In this document: positions 22,428 to 34,500 of the stretch, in pieces
Layout of the letters: each line of letters opens with the position of its first letter
Numbering within the stretch: the first letter of the stretch is position 1
NCBI GenBank assembly: GCA_000333855.2
Contig: CM007319.1
Coordinates: 887,505 to 951,504 of the forward strand
Reading direction: 5' to 3'
Origin: Endotrypanum monterogeii
Lineage: Eukaryota > Euglenozoa > Kinetoplastea > Trypanosomatida > Trypanosomatidae
DNA: 64,000 nt
Position numbers and translations under genes: made by a program
The notes under the pieces: model-generated
Seen by the model: the letters and a program-made list of their open reading frames with translations, nothing else
Told to the model about the DNA's origin: nothing
Databases searched by the model: none

Positions 22428-22504
22428 CTCTGTACAGTGAGTCGTACAAGTTCCGTGGATTTTTTTCCCCTCTGATCCTCGGTGACTCATTGCCTGTCTC
22501 CGCC

Positions 22505-22507
<3 letters not shown>

Positions 22508-22539
<32 letters not shown>
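22508..22539. repeat. (CA)n microsatellite in a 5' UTR
   Basis: About 16 CA units directly upstream of the FAHD1-like start codon. It probably lies in the mature 5' UTR, because no pyrimidine tract with AG lies between it and the ATG. Confidence 0.85.
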
Positions 22540-22540
<1 letters not shown>

Positions 22541-22562
22541 TGCTGTTTCTTATCGCTAACCA

Positions 22563-23387
22563 ATGTCCCACTTAGCGTTTACAGTCCGTCAGACGGTGGT
22601 GCCGATTGTGACGAGAAGCGCAGATCCACTCAACTACTCAGTACGGCGGATTTTCTGTGTGGCGCAAAATTACGAAAGTCACGCAAGGGAGATGGGCTAT
22701 GTGGTCAACCGAACACACCCCGTGTTCTTTATGAAGCCTACGGACAGCGTTGCGACCGCTCTGGGCAACCATAGATCTCCCAACGCCGCCATCAACATCC
22801 GTTATCCATCGGTTACAGAAAGTTATCATCACGAGGTGGAACTCGTAGTTGCGCTGGGCCCGCCTGCCGGAAAAACGGCTTTGTCTTCCACTGTCACCAG
22901 CGGATCGAGCGACATCCATTATTCCAACATCAAGTTTGAGGAGGCGCATGACATCATCTTTGCCTACGGTGTGGGGTTGGACATGACCCGAAGAGATATG
23001 CAGCTGGTTGCCAAGAGAAACGGTTTGCCGTGGGATATGGCCAAGGGAGCCGACGACAGCGCCGTTGTGGGTCCGCTCATCCTCTCCAATGACTTGGAGG
23101 CGTCACACCCAGATATGTTTCTCACACCCGACAAAGACAAAAGTGTAGCCGTGTGCCGCGGTAACATTTTTCTCGAAGTCAACCAGAACGAGCGTCAGCG
23201 GAGTGATCTCAACTGCATGTCAACCCCCATTGTGGCGCTGATAGCGCAGCTGTCGCAGTACGTTGCGTTGAAACCTGGTGATCTCCTCTTCACAGGTACC
23301 CCCTCTGGTGTTGGCGCCGTGCGTCGTGGTGACGTGATAGAGGCCGGTATTGAAGGTCTCGGTACACTCAAGGTGACTGTTGCCTAG
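22563..23387 (+). CDS. Fumarylacetoacetate-hydrolase-family enzyme (FAHD1-like)
   Basis: 274 residues and a complete FAH C-terminal-type fold. In FAHD1 the fold acts as an acylpyruvate hydrolase and oxaloacetate decarboxylase using Mg2+ or Mn2+. The signature order is present: NYESHAREMG (36-45) with the His and Glu of the lid helix, FFMKP (55-59), HHEVELVV (89-96) giving metal ligands Glu91 and Glu93, GLDMTRRD (138-145) giving Asp140, GLPWDMAKG (154-162) with a catalytic-type Lys, and the end motif LFTGTPSGVG. The match to FAHD1, including LDMT-RD and GLPW-AK, is better than to FAH proper. The first ~28 residues carry Arg and few acids and could be a weak mitochondrial presequence. About 20 extra residues (~100-122) separate the Glu pair from the Asp ligand. 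No metal or catalytic residue appears lost. The substrate cannot be told from sequence. Confidence 0.9.
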   Translation: MSHLAFTVRQTVVPIVTRSADPLNYSVRRIFCVAQNYESHAREMGYVVNRTHPVFFMKPTDSVATALGNHRSPNAAINIRYPSVTESYHHEVELVVALGPPAGKTALSSTVTSGSSDIHYSNIKFEEAHDIIFAYGVGLDMTRRDMQLVAKRNGLPWDMAKGADDSAVVGPLILSNDLEASHPDMFLTPDKDKSVAVCRGNIFLEVNQNERQRSDLNCMSTPIVALIAQLSQYVALKPGDLLFTGTPSGVGAVRRGDVIEAGIEGLGTLKVTVA

Positions 23388-24639
23388 TTGACTAGAGTGA
23401 ATATCAGCTATCCGAAAGGTCTTCATCTATTTTTTTTTTTCTCTCCGAGTGGGTTTGCCTCGTTTTCCTCGTGGAAAACAAAAATTTCTTTTTTTCCCAA
23501 ATCTGTTGTGCTGAGTAATCGTGTGTTTCTATGATCTCGAATGGGAGTATTGAAGAGAGAGGAATGCTTTTCGCCGTTGACTGTCCTGGGTTCTTCCCCT
23601 GTGCAGGGACCTTGGGACGGAAAAAAAAAGATATATATATATATATATAATATATATATATGTATGCATAGAGAGCCTTCATACTTGAGTGACACCGCTT
23701 TTCCTCATCGTAGAAGGGATTCGTATGTGACGTATACATCAACTGATCGATCTTTCTGTGGTGAGTTTTATTTAAAGGGATATATGTTTCAAAAAAAAAA
23801 GTGTAAATTTCGGTGGGGAAGTGCGCTATTTGATAAAAGGAAGGCGTACTGGGCCTCCTGTAGCGTGGCACTCTTACATCACAAGCGCACCGATTGCCCC
23901 CCCCTTTTTTTTTCTCATCTCAAAGGTCAGCCCAGTGCAGTCTATCAAAAGAAAAAGGTGTTGTGCAAGCAGTAGTGTGAAAAAGAAACTCGTGGTGGCA
24001 TGGTTTAACGGACGCAAGCCTTCCCGGGGATATACCATGTGACGAGAGTGTACCTAAAGCAGGGATAATGGCCATTTTGGAGCTCCTGGTTATCTGCGCG
24101 TTTCCTTTCCCTTCCCGTTTTACGCGAAGACGCAACCGCACCGATTTACGCGGACGGGAAAGGGGTGCAATGTTTGTTGGCAATTCTCTCTTCACACATC
24201 CCGAGCTCTCAGGGCTCAAAGATCTTATTGTGGAGGGGATGAAGAGGGGAGGGATCGCTGCTCGGGTGCCTCTGTTCTCTGCACGGGACACTTCTTCGCG
24301 CCGTGACCACAGAGCCCCAGAGCCGTGAAGAGGGAGGTGGAAAGACATGTTACCGGGGGATGGCGCCTGTGGCTGCGACGTGATTCTCATTGTCCCTCTT
24401 TTTATCCGCATACTTCGTTTTGCTTATCGCTCTTCTTTGGAATGTCAAAAAAAAACACACAAGGTATCTATCCACATAAGCACGTTTGTGTATCACTGTG
24501 TTTTTCTCGCACGGGTCTGGCACACTCGACGTTGAGCAACAGAGGATAAAAGGAAAGACGTAATACGCTGACACACTACCCATCCTGCTTGCAACTCTAC
24601 TTCCTTGGTTGCACCCCTCCCCCCAAATAATAATAATAA

Positions 24640-24652
24640 TTATACATATATA

Positions 24653-24690
<38 letters not shown>

Positions 24691-24692
24691 TA
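24640..24692. repeat. Long imperfect (TA)n microsatellite
   Basis: AAT units pass into more than 20 TA units over about 53 bp. Confidence 0.85.
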
Positions 24693-25411
24693 GGCGAAAC
24701 AAAGAAGTAATGTTATCGATGGTTAGACGACATCGATACAAAATACTGCCACACGCCAAATAACACGCTGATCTCGCTTTCTGCTGCGTAGAAGTGGAAC
24801 TCAGCTCTCAAGTTTTCGTCGAAACACGTGATGTTGTGGCTGTTTTGCTCTGTCTTTTTTTTTTTTTGCTGTCACACTCCACGAAGGTACTCGTCACCCT
24901 CTTATTTTTTGTATACTTCCACCAGCCCCTTCTCTCAACACACGCAGTGAACTTGCGCACCTCTGATATGTCTGTGCTCGTTCACCTCGCGTAAATGCAT
25001 CGCGCATCGATCAACTTCAAAACTTAGCGACGCGAAATAGACATTTGTGTGTGGTTCTGCAAATTTGTAACTCACTTTTGATTTTCTTATCTGGATTGTC
25101 CTTCCATCTCGTTTTAAACTGTGTGCGCGTATGCTCGGGGAAAGAGGGAAGGGGGAGAGTCTTACTGTCTTGGCCACTTGTCCCGTTGGCTGTATGGATT
25201 TTTTTTGTTTCTAATCCTCTTCTTCTGTTCTTGCCTCTTTTTATTACGAATATTGAAGATCACCAACAACTGGTCAGCGCATCTTTTTTTGCTTTTTGTT
25301 CAGCCTAGTGTCGTTGTTTTCATTTTCACTGTTTAGCGCTTCCTTGTTTGCTTTTTGTTCTACGGAGGCCCTAAAGAAAAAAAAAAAACTATACAGATTT
25401 GGGGAGCAAAA

Positions 25412-25413
<2 letters not shown>

Positions 25414-25446
<33 letters not shown>
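25414..25446. repeat. (TA)n microsatellite
   Basis: About 16 TA units. Confidence 0.9.
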
Positions 25447-25449
<3 letters not shown>

Positions 25450-28256
25450 AGAGAGAATAGAAACGGTGGTCTAATCAATAGCAGCGCTAGCGCCCTTTCT
25501 CTTTTCTCCTCTCATACTTGTACGTTTCGTTAGAAATACATACGTATGTGTGGATATAACAAAATCGAGCGCAAAGGTTCGACTCATTTTTTCCTTTTTC
25601 AATTTTTTGTTGATTCTTCGTAGGCGTTTTTGCCCAGGCTTCCAAAGTGTGTGTGGTGGGGGGGAGGGGGGGGGAGGTCTATGCGGATGGGAGAGCAGGA
25701 CCACAAGGCGTACGCATCTGGTTTACTTACCGATGGTGCTGATTTACCTGCGTTCCTTCACTTCTACCTTTTGCTGCCACTTTGCTGCACTAGTGGAGCA
25801 AACAAATAAAAAAGGTGATACAGTCGGTGCATGAGTGGGTGGCGGTGCACACGCTCACCATTCTCCCTCCTCCTTGTGTTTTATGTACTTTTGCTTTCGC
25901 CTTTCTCATCTCGATTCTTTTTTCCCTTGGCGCCTTTTTTTTGTTTTCTTCTGGTGGTTTCCGCCACGATCTCTTTATCTGCGCATCACCAGCTTCACTT
26001 ACCTTGCAGGTGTTACGGTCGAGCATATTATTTTACATAATCACATACGCTTCTCACATTCATCACTTGCTTGGTGATTTTCTTCGAATAGGGTAAGTTG
26101 TGGGTGAGCAACTCCCTTCTCCCTTTCCTCTATATCTTGCAGACATCAAGGCTGTCAAAGCCGATTCGGATCCACCGGTGCTATCACTTTTGTGAAGAGG
26201 GGCATTGGAGAGAGAAGCGCGCGGGGGAGGGGGGGAGTCGGCAACCCACTCTGTTTCGGGATCTCGCGGATACCACTGTGAGAAGGGGTGCACAGAAGCC
26301 TTTCCCGATTTGGAAAAACAAAGGCGTTTGCCGAAGAAGAGTATAGACGGTAACAGTGGTTGACGTTCTAGACCTGCAGACATTCCAAGAAAAAGTGAAA
26401 AGGCAGAGATAATTAGAGGCACCGATAGAACACTGTGGTGCTACTCTTTTCTCTTTCCCTCTACTTTCCTGCTACTGTGGTGTGATTCTCGAGTTCTGAA
26501 GCTTCATACATCGGCCCATTCCGTTGACCCGTCATTTTCCTTCTTTTTCTCCCGTTCATTTCATAGTTGGGAGCAGGCACCTGTGAGTCAGACTCGCTGC
26601 TGTTTCGTTTCGCCCTCGTTCTGGAGTATCTTGTCTCCCTTTTTGGGTGGAGTACGTAGTGCTCAAGCTAGTACCCCACGAAGGATTTGGTTTTCTTCGT
26701 GAAGAGCTAGAAAACTCGATCTTGTCTCTGTATCCTAGTCACTTTTCTTTTTTCTGCTCTTTTTTTCTCCCCGTTTATTGGAGTTTAATCTTCCGAGGGT
26801 GGTGTCTTCTGTTGGCTAACGAGTCAAGGGATTATTGTTCAACCCGTGCAGGTTCCCCTCTTCTCCCTTCCCAACACACACCACACAAAACGACAATAAT
26901 AGCGTCTCATTCCTTCTCTCTCCCCTCTTGCACACGGATCTTCCGCCCCCGCTTCTTCATCGCCTTTTTTCTTTGTCTCTGCTGTATTGTCTTACAGAGG
27001 GTACTGAGTTACTCTCAAGAGATTGTGCCTCTTTTTTTTTTTTTTACGCGTGTGTGGGCTACAGTGAAAGTAATTCAAGATAGCCTCAAGGTTTTTTTTT
27101 AAAATCGTACAGGCATCATCTATTTCTGTACTCCTCTCCAAAGCGGAGGGGCGTACTGTGCGAGAAGATCTGGTTTAGTAAGGTCTTGTCACACTAGGCG
27201 CTCAAACGACGGAGAGCACAACGCTACGCGAAGTCAGCGTGAGGGCTGTACTATCCGTTTTTTTGTTTTTGAAGGGGGAAGGGACGAAGAGAGAAAACTG
27301 TCAGGTTGTGCGCGGTACAGGTAGGAGAGAAAGCTATTCGGGGGCCAAATCATTTCTCCGGTGATCCAAAGCTCTTTTTTTTTTTCCGGCTATTTTACCA
27401 TCGGTGTGTTTGTTTAATCTCCAAATATTTTTTTTTTGCTGTTTTTCCTTCTTTTGGTTTTTACGCTTTTCAGTTTTCGCACTTTCCTGATACATCTGCT
27501 CTCTCCAGTATTTACTAAAGTCCTTTCTCCTTTTTGTTTTTTTGGCGACGTTTTGTTGACAGCAGAGGATTCTCATCCTCTTTCGGATTCACACAAAAGT
27601 TACCTTCTCTTCCCGTAGTCATTTGATCTCACTATATTTTGTCTGACGGCGTGAGCGTGTACTGTTTTGCCTCCCCCCAGTACCGACTTCTTCGGTTGGT
27701 TTTCGATTGTGTTTTTCAACAACATTTTTTTTTTTTTTGTTGTGTGTGTGTGTTTGTTGCTTTTAGGTGCGAGGGTTCAGATTTCACCATCGCGGGTCTT
27801 TGCTCCTTTTCCTCTCTATCCTATCCCTCTTCTCACGCGCCCAGGTGTGTGCATGTATGCCTAGAAGCCCTCCCCCCGCTTTCTATTATTATTATTATTG
27901 TGCTTGTTGTTGTATTGTTCCGTCAGCGGATAAACTCTACACTTCTATATTTTGATCACCTTCGCGCCGTGTGTCTGGGTGTGTGCTTGCTCACCCCTCT
28001 CTAGTTATACATTTTCGCTCGTTTCATTTTTCATTGTTGTTCTCGTGTGGCTGTGTGTTCCAGTGTGCTTTATTTTTTTTTGATTGGACCTGTGCCTTGT
28101 CTTCTTCTTAGTGGACAGACGCACGCACGCACACACACACATATATCCAAGTCCATACGCATAAAGGAGTAGTTATCTGTTTTGTGTATCTTGTTCCCGT
28201 TGAACGTCTACTCTTTGATTGTGTCTCCTGACGAAAAAGGAGTAGTTGTATGGAAG

Positions 28257-28281
28257 TATATATATATATATATATATATAT
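28257..28281. repeat. (TA)n microsatellite
   Basis: About 12 TA units, followed within ten bases by a poly-A run and about 230 bp ahead of the HECT start codon. Confidence 0.9.
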
Positions 28282-28427
28282 GTGCCAAAAAAAAAAAAAT
28301 ACGGGTGCAGGTACTCCTCGTTGTTTCCGTTGTATTGGTGAAAAAGGTTTCTCTACGCCTCTTCTGACCGACCTCGAGCAGTTGCACTTCTTGGATTCGG
28401 TGCCCTTCCTGTGGTAAGGGTCGTGAC

Positions 28428-28456
28428 ACTCTCTTCCACCTCCTCCCCTCTTTTAG
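28428..28456 (+). promoter_or_regulatory. Candidate trans-splice acceptor for the HECT ligase gene
   Basis: A nearly pure C/T tract of about 27 bases ending in TTTTAG at 28451-28456. The ATG follows after 52 bases with no intervening ATG. This is one of the cleanest acceptor-like sites in the window. Confidence 0.6.
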
Positions 28457-28508
28457 ATAAAGTTGTTCGACTGCTGTGTTTGCCTCTGGGGCTGTACGGT
28501 GGTCTACA

Positions 28509-31500
28509 ATGGATCCCGGCGCGAGTGATCCCAAGGGACAGGTGAAGGCGGTAGCGGTAGAGCTTAAGGCGATGAACGCTACTCGACTCTTCGAGATGCT
28601 AGAAGCCATGTCTACATCTCTGGTCATGGGGTTCGAGAGTTATCTGCGAAAGTTCGATTCGGAGACTGCAATTCCACTGCTCACCGATGTGTGTGCGCGG
28701 TTCATGAAAGAAAGTGCGCATGGAGACCTTCTTGTCATTTCCTTGCGTGCCCTTTCCCTGATCATGGAGCATGTTCCGTCTTCCTACGAGGCGGCGCAGG
28801 GATATCATGTTACCTTAATCCAGTTAGCATCGAAGGCAATCAACCGCGCGCTTTGTACAAAGTGGAGGTACATTCAGTCCAATAACTCCTCAATGATCGA
28901 GGAGGGACTGCGTGTTATTCGCTTCATCAGCAAAGACGACACGACTGGACAAGTCACGCGTCATGCTTTCATTGGAGACTTGCTTACGCTGTGCACAGAT
29001 CCACATCCTCTTATTGCACGACAGGCGTTGGAAACGCTGCTCGTGATATGCTCGAAGGTAATCATGCCCTCTGAACTCGTCAAGCCGACGCATTCATTCG
29101 CGGCCGGAATCCTTGGGTTTTTCAAATTCGCCAAAAAGTCTTCTCCAACCGGCGGCGTGGCGAGCAAGTTAGGCCGAACTGGCGGCTACGGGGGAAAATC
29201 GTCAACCAAAACAGTCGCTGCTGATGACATCGTGCCGTTTGTAGACCACCCAACGGTGGTTCAGGTTGAGAATGTAATATCACCGCTACTCATTTCTCTC
29301 ATCGAACAGTATGCCAAGTCACTCGCGTCGATCCCAGAACACTGGATTCTGCTCGAGCTATCGCTACAGTGTCTCGGCACGCTTATTGATCGGGCGCTTT
29401 TATGTCATCGATCGCACACGGCCCGGGCGCTCGCTTCGCCGGTACTCCCAAAAATACTCTTTCAGCTGATCATCGACACGGAGACGAATGTGGCTCTGGA
29501 GGCGAGTGTCCGCGGTGACCGCGTCCTCCTCTGCGAGACGACCTTAGCAGTGCTCACCACTTGCGACCGTTGTCTGATGATGGAGAGCCTGCAGCTGCCG
29601 GAGGCTCAGCGCTTCTTTCGTCTGATTTTGGAGGACTCCTCAGAAGAGATCACCACCCTTCTCGACGACCCTTTTCCGCGCGCCCTCATTGCCGCCCGCA
29701 GTACACAACGCCGGGACAAAGATCAAATCACCTCCATCGCTGCATTGCAGCTTTTTGTACTCGCGTGTCCAACTGTTCCGCCGGATGCATTTGGTTTGAA
29801 GCCCAAGCTTGTGCTTCCAGTTCACCAGTGGATGTGGGAGGATGAGCTGCGTCACAGCAATCGCCTAATCGAGGAGCAGTGTGTCGCTCTCGAGACGAGC
29901 TGGATGCGACTAGATCACCGCGCACGCATTTTGGTTCACTTGAAGCAACTGGAAGCGGATTTGCGCACCATGACCATATCAAGAGGTGCGCGCTCCGGTC
30001 ACCGCAATATAAGCCGCGCCTACGTTCCGTTTGTGTTTCACTTCGCGGATGAAGTAGCTCTTCGGCCCATCGTCGCAGTGAAAGAAGCGGGGCCGTCTGC
30101 AGTGGACGGTACATCGCTGCTATGGAAGACAGCTTCTTCCACGACGCCTGAACCACACGCGGCAACCAGTTTGACAGCGGTGAAGGAAATAGACAGTCAC
30201 ATGAGTGGGTCGAGCTCGACGAGACCAAGCAATCCAAAATGCCCCATCACAGCGGAGGCCCTCTGCGAGGGCGACGTGATGTGCGGATTCTCTGCAGTGG
30301 CGCTGAACACACAGCTCGAGGTTCCGGTCAAGCACGTATCGCTGGCAGAAAAGTACTTTATTTCTCTATGCGTATTCGCCAAAAACACTTCTGGACAAAT
30401 GGCTAAGCAGGTCGCCACGTGTGCGTGTGCGTCTATGTTGCAGCTGATGTTTCTCTCGGGTGCATCGGAGCGGTTTGAGAGGTTGATGAGCGAGGCGACA
30501 CTGCCGATGTGCGAAATGTGCCGTGAAGCTCTCATCTCGGCGGACAAAGCAACGAAAGCGGTTGTCCTCAGTATGCTAGAGTGGATGTTGCGCCATCCGA
30601 TGGCTGAAACCTGCGATTTTGTAGAAGGCACTCTGCGCTGCGGATTGCTCGACCAACTGGAGCTCCTGTCCAAGGCAGCGCCGGTGGTGCACGACAAGCC
30701 AACTAGGACAGCGACGCTCGCCGAGAAAGCGAGTGCGTTGTCAGATACCATTGTGAAAAAGTTGAGGCGTCAGCGGGCTTTGCAAATCGACGGAACAGGG
30801 ACAAATGCAAATGTATCCAGTAGTCCCGCACCCGCCAACGAGTTTTTGTCGTCCACAATGCTTCGTCTGCAACACGTCTTAGAGGGGCTCAAAAATTGTA
30901 AATGTGGCGTCGTCAGGGATAACGCAGCCAACACAAGTAGTGCAGTGCGGGTGAGCAGGGCACGTGTTGACACCCACAAGGATGCCATCCGGGAGCTGCT
31001 GCGCATATTTGACGAGTCAAACTACATTACTGCCTACGAGGTATACAAGGTGGGCGTGGCATCGACGCTACTGTACTACCTCCTCGGTGATTGCACACCG
31101 GAGGAGCTGGTCAGACACACAGGGGCCTATCACCATAGAGTGCCCTCCTCAGCCTACTCAGGCGAAACTGCTGCGCAGACGGATGCGCAGCCAGAGCCAA
31201 TCGACCGAAACGCGTTGGCGTGGGCAGCCCTGATGGCAAGTGGTAAGCACATGGCGGATGTCCTCACCACGTATGTGGTTGAGAAGCGGATGCGGTGTTT
31301 TATTGACTGTGCTGTGGCGTACCCTGCTGGCATGCGCCGACTGGTGTATATTCTCACATCGAACCTCTCTTTACAGTCTTCCCTCCCGCTTGTCGAGTCA
31401 GTGATAACAGCGGACAGGGTCTCCTGTAAGACCCCTCTACAGGCGCATCAAGCACTCAGCAAGATAGCGCCGGGGATCGCTCTCTGTGGTGATGCTGGCC

Positions 31501-34500
31501 GACGTCTTTCCACTGCTATGAAGGCCTCGACACTTGCGGGTGCAGCATCGGGGCCCGCTACATCATCAGCGAGCGGAGCAGTGTCGCGATCACTGAGGAC
31601 GAGTTTTATCCTCTTCTCTTTGCCGCGCAGTGCAGCTGAGTCGTTGCGGGGAAACACCCCTGCCTTTGTACCAGGCGTTGCAAAGGAGTGCTGCATGGCG
31701 GGTCACCGTCTCCATTACATCGAGCACCACACTCAGCCGCAGAAATGCGATCGGTGTAACGGCAACACTCCTAGCGGATATAACTGCCGTACATGCAACT
31801 ATAACATATGCAGAGGATGCTACTCCAGCTACACTGGTAACACCGAGCTGTTTAAGTTGCAAGGGACAGTAGAGCGCAACCGCATACATCCCTGCGCCTC
31901 CATCGGCGATGTGGAAAGGTGGTTCCGTACAGGCTCCACCTCAACCAAGGGCACGGATCTGGCACCGGCGTCCCAGTCATCATTGCATCATCTCGATCGA
32001 TTCACCACGCGAGTTCTGGTCTTCCTGAAGCGTTACACAGAAGTTACGAACATATCAACTCTATCAACGACACCCCACCCCTGCCGTGCAGCGTCATCAA
32101 ACTACCCGCTCTCTCCAAATTCCACTACAGTCGTGGATCTTCCCGTTGAGCTTGCGGAAAGGCTTCTGAAAAACCCCAAAGTTGTACGTCGACTGACATA
32201 CAAATACCTTTCGCAGTTTGCCCTACGCGGGGTACTCATGGACGAAAATACGCAAGTGACACCGGAGACTGCGGCAGCCTTTGATGCTGAGGTGCAGGCG
32301 GTGCTGAGTACCCCTGAAGAGAGGAGCACGGCTGAACATGTAGTGCAGGAGGCGGTAGAAGAAAGGTATATGTTATACCGTCCTTCTTGCGGCATGCTCC
32401 CGTTGCAGGAAACGCTGTTGAGCACGCTGTATCGCCGCGCCTTTGCGCTCGGTGATACCGAAGTACTTTTGCAACTGGAGACGTGCCTCCTCCGTCTCGA
32501 TGGCGCGATGGATGAGTCGCTTACACTGTCGAAAAACGGTTCTGTGACGATGGCAAATCTAGCCGCCATTTCCAATCAGCGCAACGCCAACGCGTCCTCG
32601 ACGAAGAGACCGAAGTCGACCAAGTCAACGACTGCAGCGATTGGCAGCAACCCTTCTAGTTCTTTGGCAGCGAACGGGACAGGGAAGCCGGTCGTGAGGT
32701 CCGAGGAAAAAATGATGGAGGCGAATGAGTTCAACGGTCACCGCGTTGCCATGGACCAGACTTATCTTTTTCATCACTTCGAGAGTGACGCAGCGTCGCA
32801 CTGCGCGTGCGGCACTCATACCCGCACCGAGTTTCACACACGGGCGACACCGGCACTCATCTTTACAGCACCTGAGATAGCCCACCGATCTGACATGCTC
32901 CTCCTCATCGTGCTTCACCGTGTTCTCTTCGAGGAGATTCATGAGGTGATGGCGTATGCCCAGGAGGCAAAAAGCATTTTCGGCAGCGATGACAGCATCT
33001 TTGTGAATTACACAATCACCACAGCGCTCGTGCGATCGCTAGAGGCTTCAGCACTCCGCGTGAGCATGCTTCCGCCATCCTACGCATTGCCGCGGTGGGT
33101 CAACTTCGTACTGCGGGAGGCACGGTTTCTGATCCCTCTCTCCGTGCGAGAACGGACGTCTCGATTTTTGGCATACGGTGCACGCCGCGCTTTCATCCAG
33201 CACATGCGTATCTTCCGCAATCAGCGAAATGACCACGCAGGGTTGATGCTGCCAGCTGAGTGGGCAAAGTTGTCAAATCACAAGTTTTCTGTCAATCGCG
33301 ATACGTTTTTGCAGGATGCGTACATGATGCTGCGCAAGTGCTCCGACGCACGATTTCCGATCTCTATCGAATTTAAGGGAGATGTCGGTGTCGGACAGGG
33401 TCCAACAGCGCAATTTTATACCCTTCTGGCAACAGAGGCCAGCAAGTACTGTGCTGGTCTCTGGCGCATGTCTGATCAACAGGAATTTGATGGCAGCAAA
33501 GCTATATCCACGCAGTTGGGGTCGTTCTCCACAAGTGCCAGCGCAACCCATCTGATGGGGGAAACATCGCCACTTGTGTCGTTGCCGCCGCGTCGCAGCA
33601 GTATCAAACCCACGATCTCTTCCACGCGCACTTGCACATCTCGCCCCGACTCCCTCACTCGCCGTTGTAAAGGCTCAGCTCTTTCACAGAGCTTCGGCAC
33701 TGTACCAACTCCGTCGTCGTCAGGCACTTTTGCCTGTAAAGGCTCGCAGCAGATGTTTCAGCAGTCGACGACGCTGAGCTTGAGTGGGTCGATTGTGGCG
33801 ATGCCTGAGTGCGACGGAGAGCTGGTGCCGCCACTAGAGGGTTTTTACCCGAGGCATCTGAGCAGTGTTCGACGCTATCCCGAGGACAGTTCTAATTCTC
33901 TCTCGACGCCATTGGTGCGGCTGAGTCAGAATCAGACGCTCCGTGAGGATGGTGTGGTGCACACGTCGAGCCGCAGTGTTGGCGGTCACATCGGCTCGTC
34001 GGCCGCTCGAAAAAGTCTGACCTCTTCTGAGCAGGTGTCAAATACCTCTCTGACCGGGAGTCTTCACGGCCGCAACAGTCTCAGCGTCTCTGCAGTGCAT
34101 TCAGACGCAAACAGGAGAACATTTTTGGTAGACAGTAACGTTGGTGTGATGCGAGATTACATATTAGAACAACGGGAGCGCGTCAGGGCCTACTATGCGA
34201 TCGGCGCCGCACTTGGTCGTGCCTTCCTGGATGAGCAGGTGTTCCCGCTGCCGCTATCGCCGGCTGTGGCTTATTTCATTCGCCGTGGTTTACCTCCCTA
34301 CCAGTGTGCACTTCCCGACGGCATTCGAATTGAACCGCCGCCGGCATTCCCCATCGACCTCCTGGAGCTTCCGGTCACGGCGGCGAGCTGGGTGGATCAA
34401 AGTATCTCACACAGCCTCGCATCTTTGTCGTCAATGGATAGCGCGACCCTCGCTGCACTGGAGCTGCCCTTTACCCTTCCAGGTGACGATAATTTCGAGC

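Larger units (their letters stand above)
20484..22562 (+). other. 2.1 kb spacer
   Basis: T-rich, no supported gene. It holds (TA)n running into (CA)n/(TG)n at 21267-21327, a C run with CCCT units near 21541-21558, and a (CA)n tract at 22508-22539 that ends only 23 bases ahead of the next ATG and therefore lies in the 5' UTR. Confidence 0.6.
23388..28508 (+). other. 5.1 kb spacer
   Basis: Strongly T-rich on the + strand with no supported gene. (TA)n tracts lie at 23630-23661, 24640-24692, 25414-25446 and 28257-28281, with many poly-T runs of ten or more between them. A 151-codon open frame at 26647-27102 lacks an ATG and is Phe/Leu/Ser-rich, as translated polypyrimidine would be. An 86-codon ATG frame at 24068-24328 has no recognisable features. 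Confidence 0.6.

Noticed and set aside
24068..24328. 86-codon ATG frame
   Set aside because: Short, mixed composition, no motif, no good polypyrimidine tract ahead.
26647..27102. 151-codon open frame on +
   Set aside because: No ATG (starts at GTG), composition of polypyrimidine spacer, no motif.
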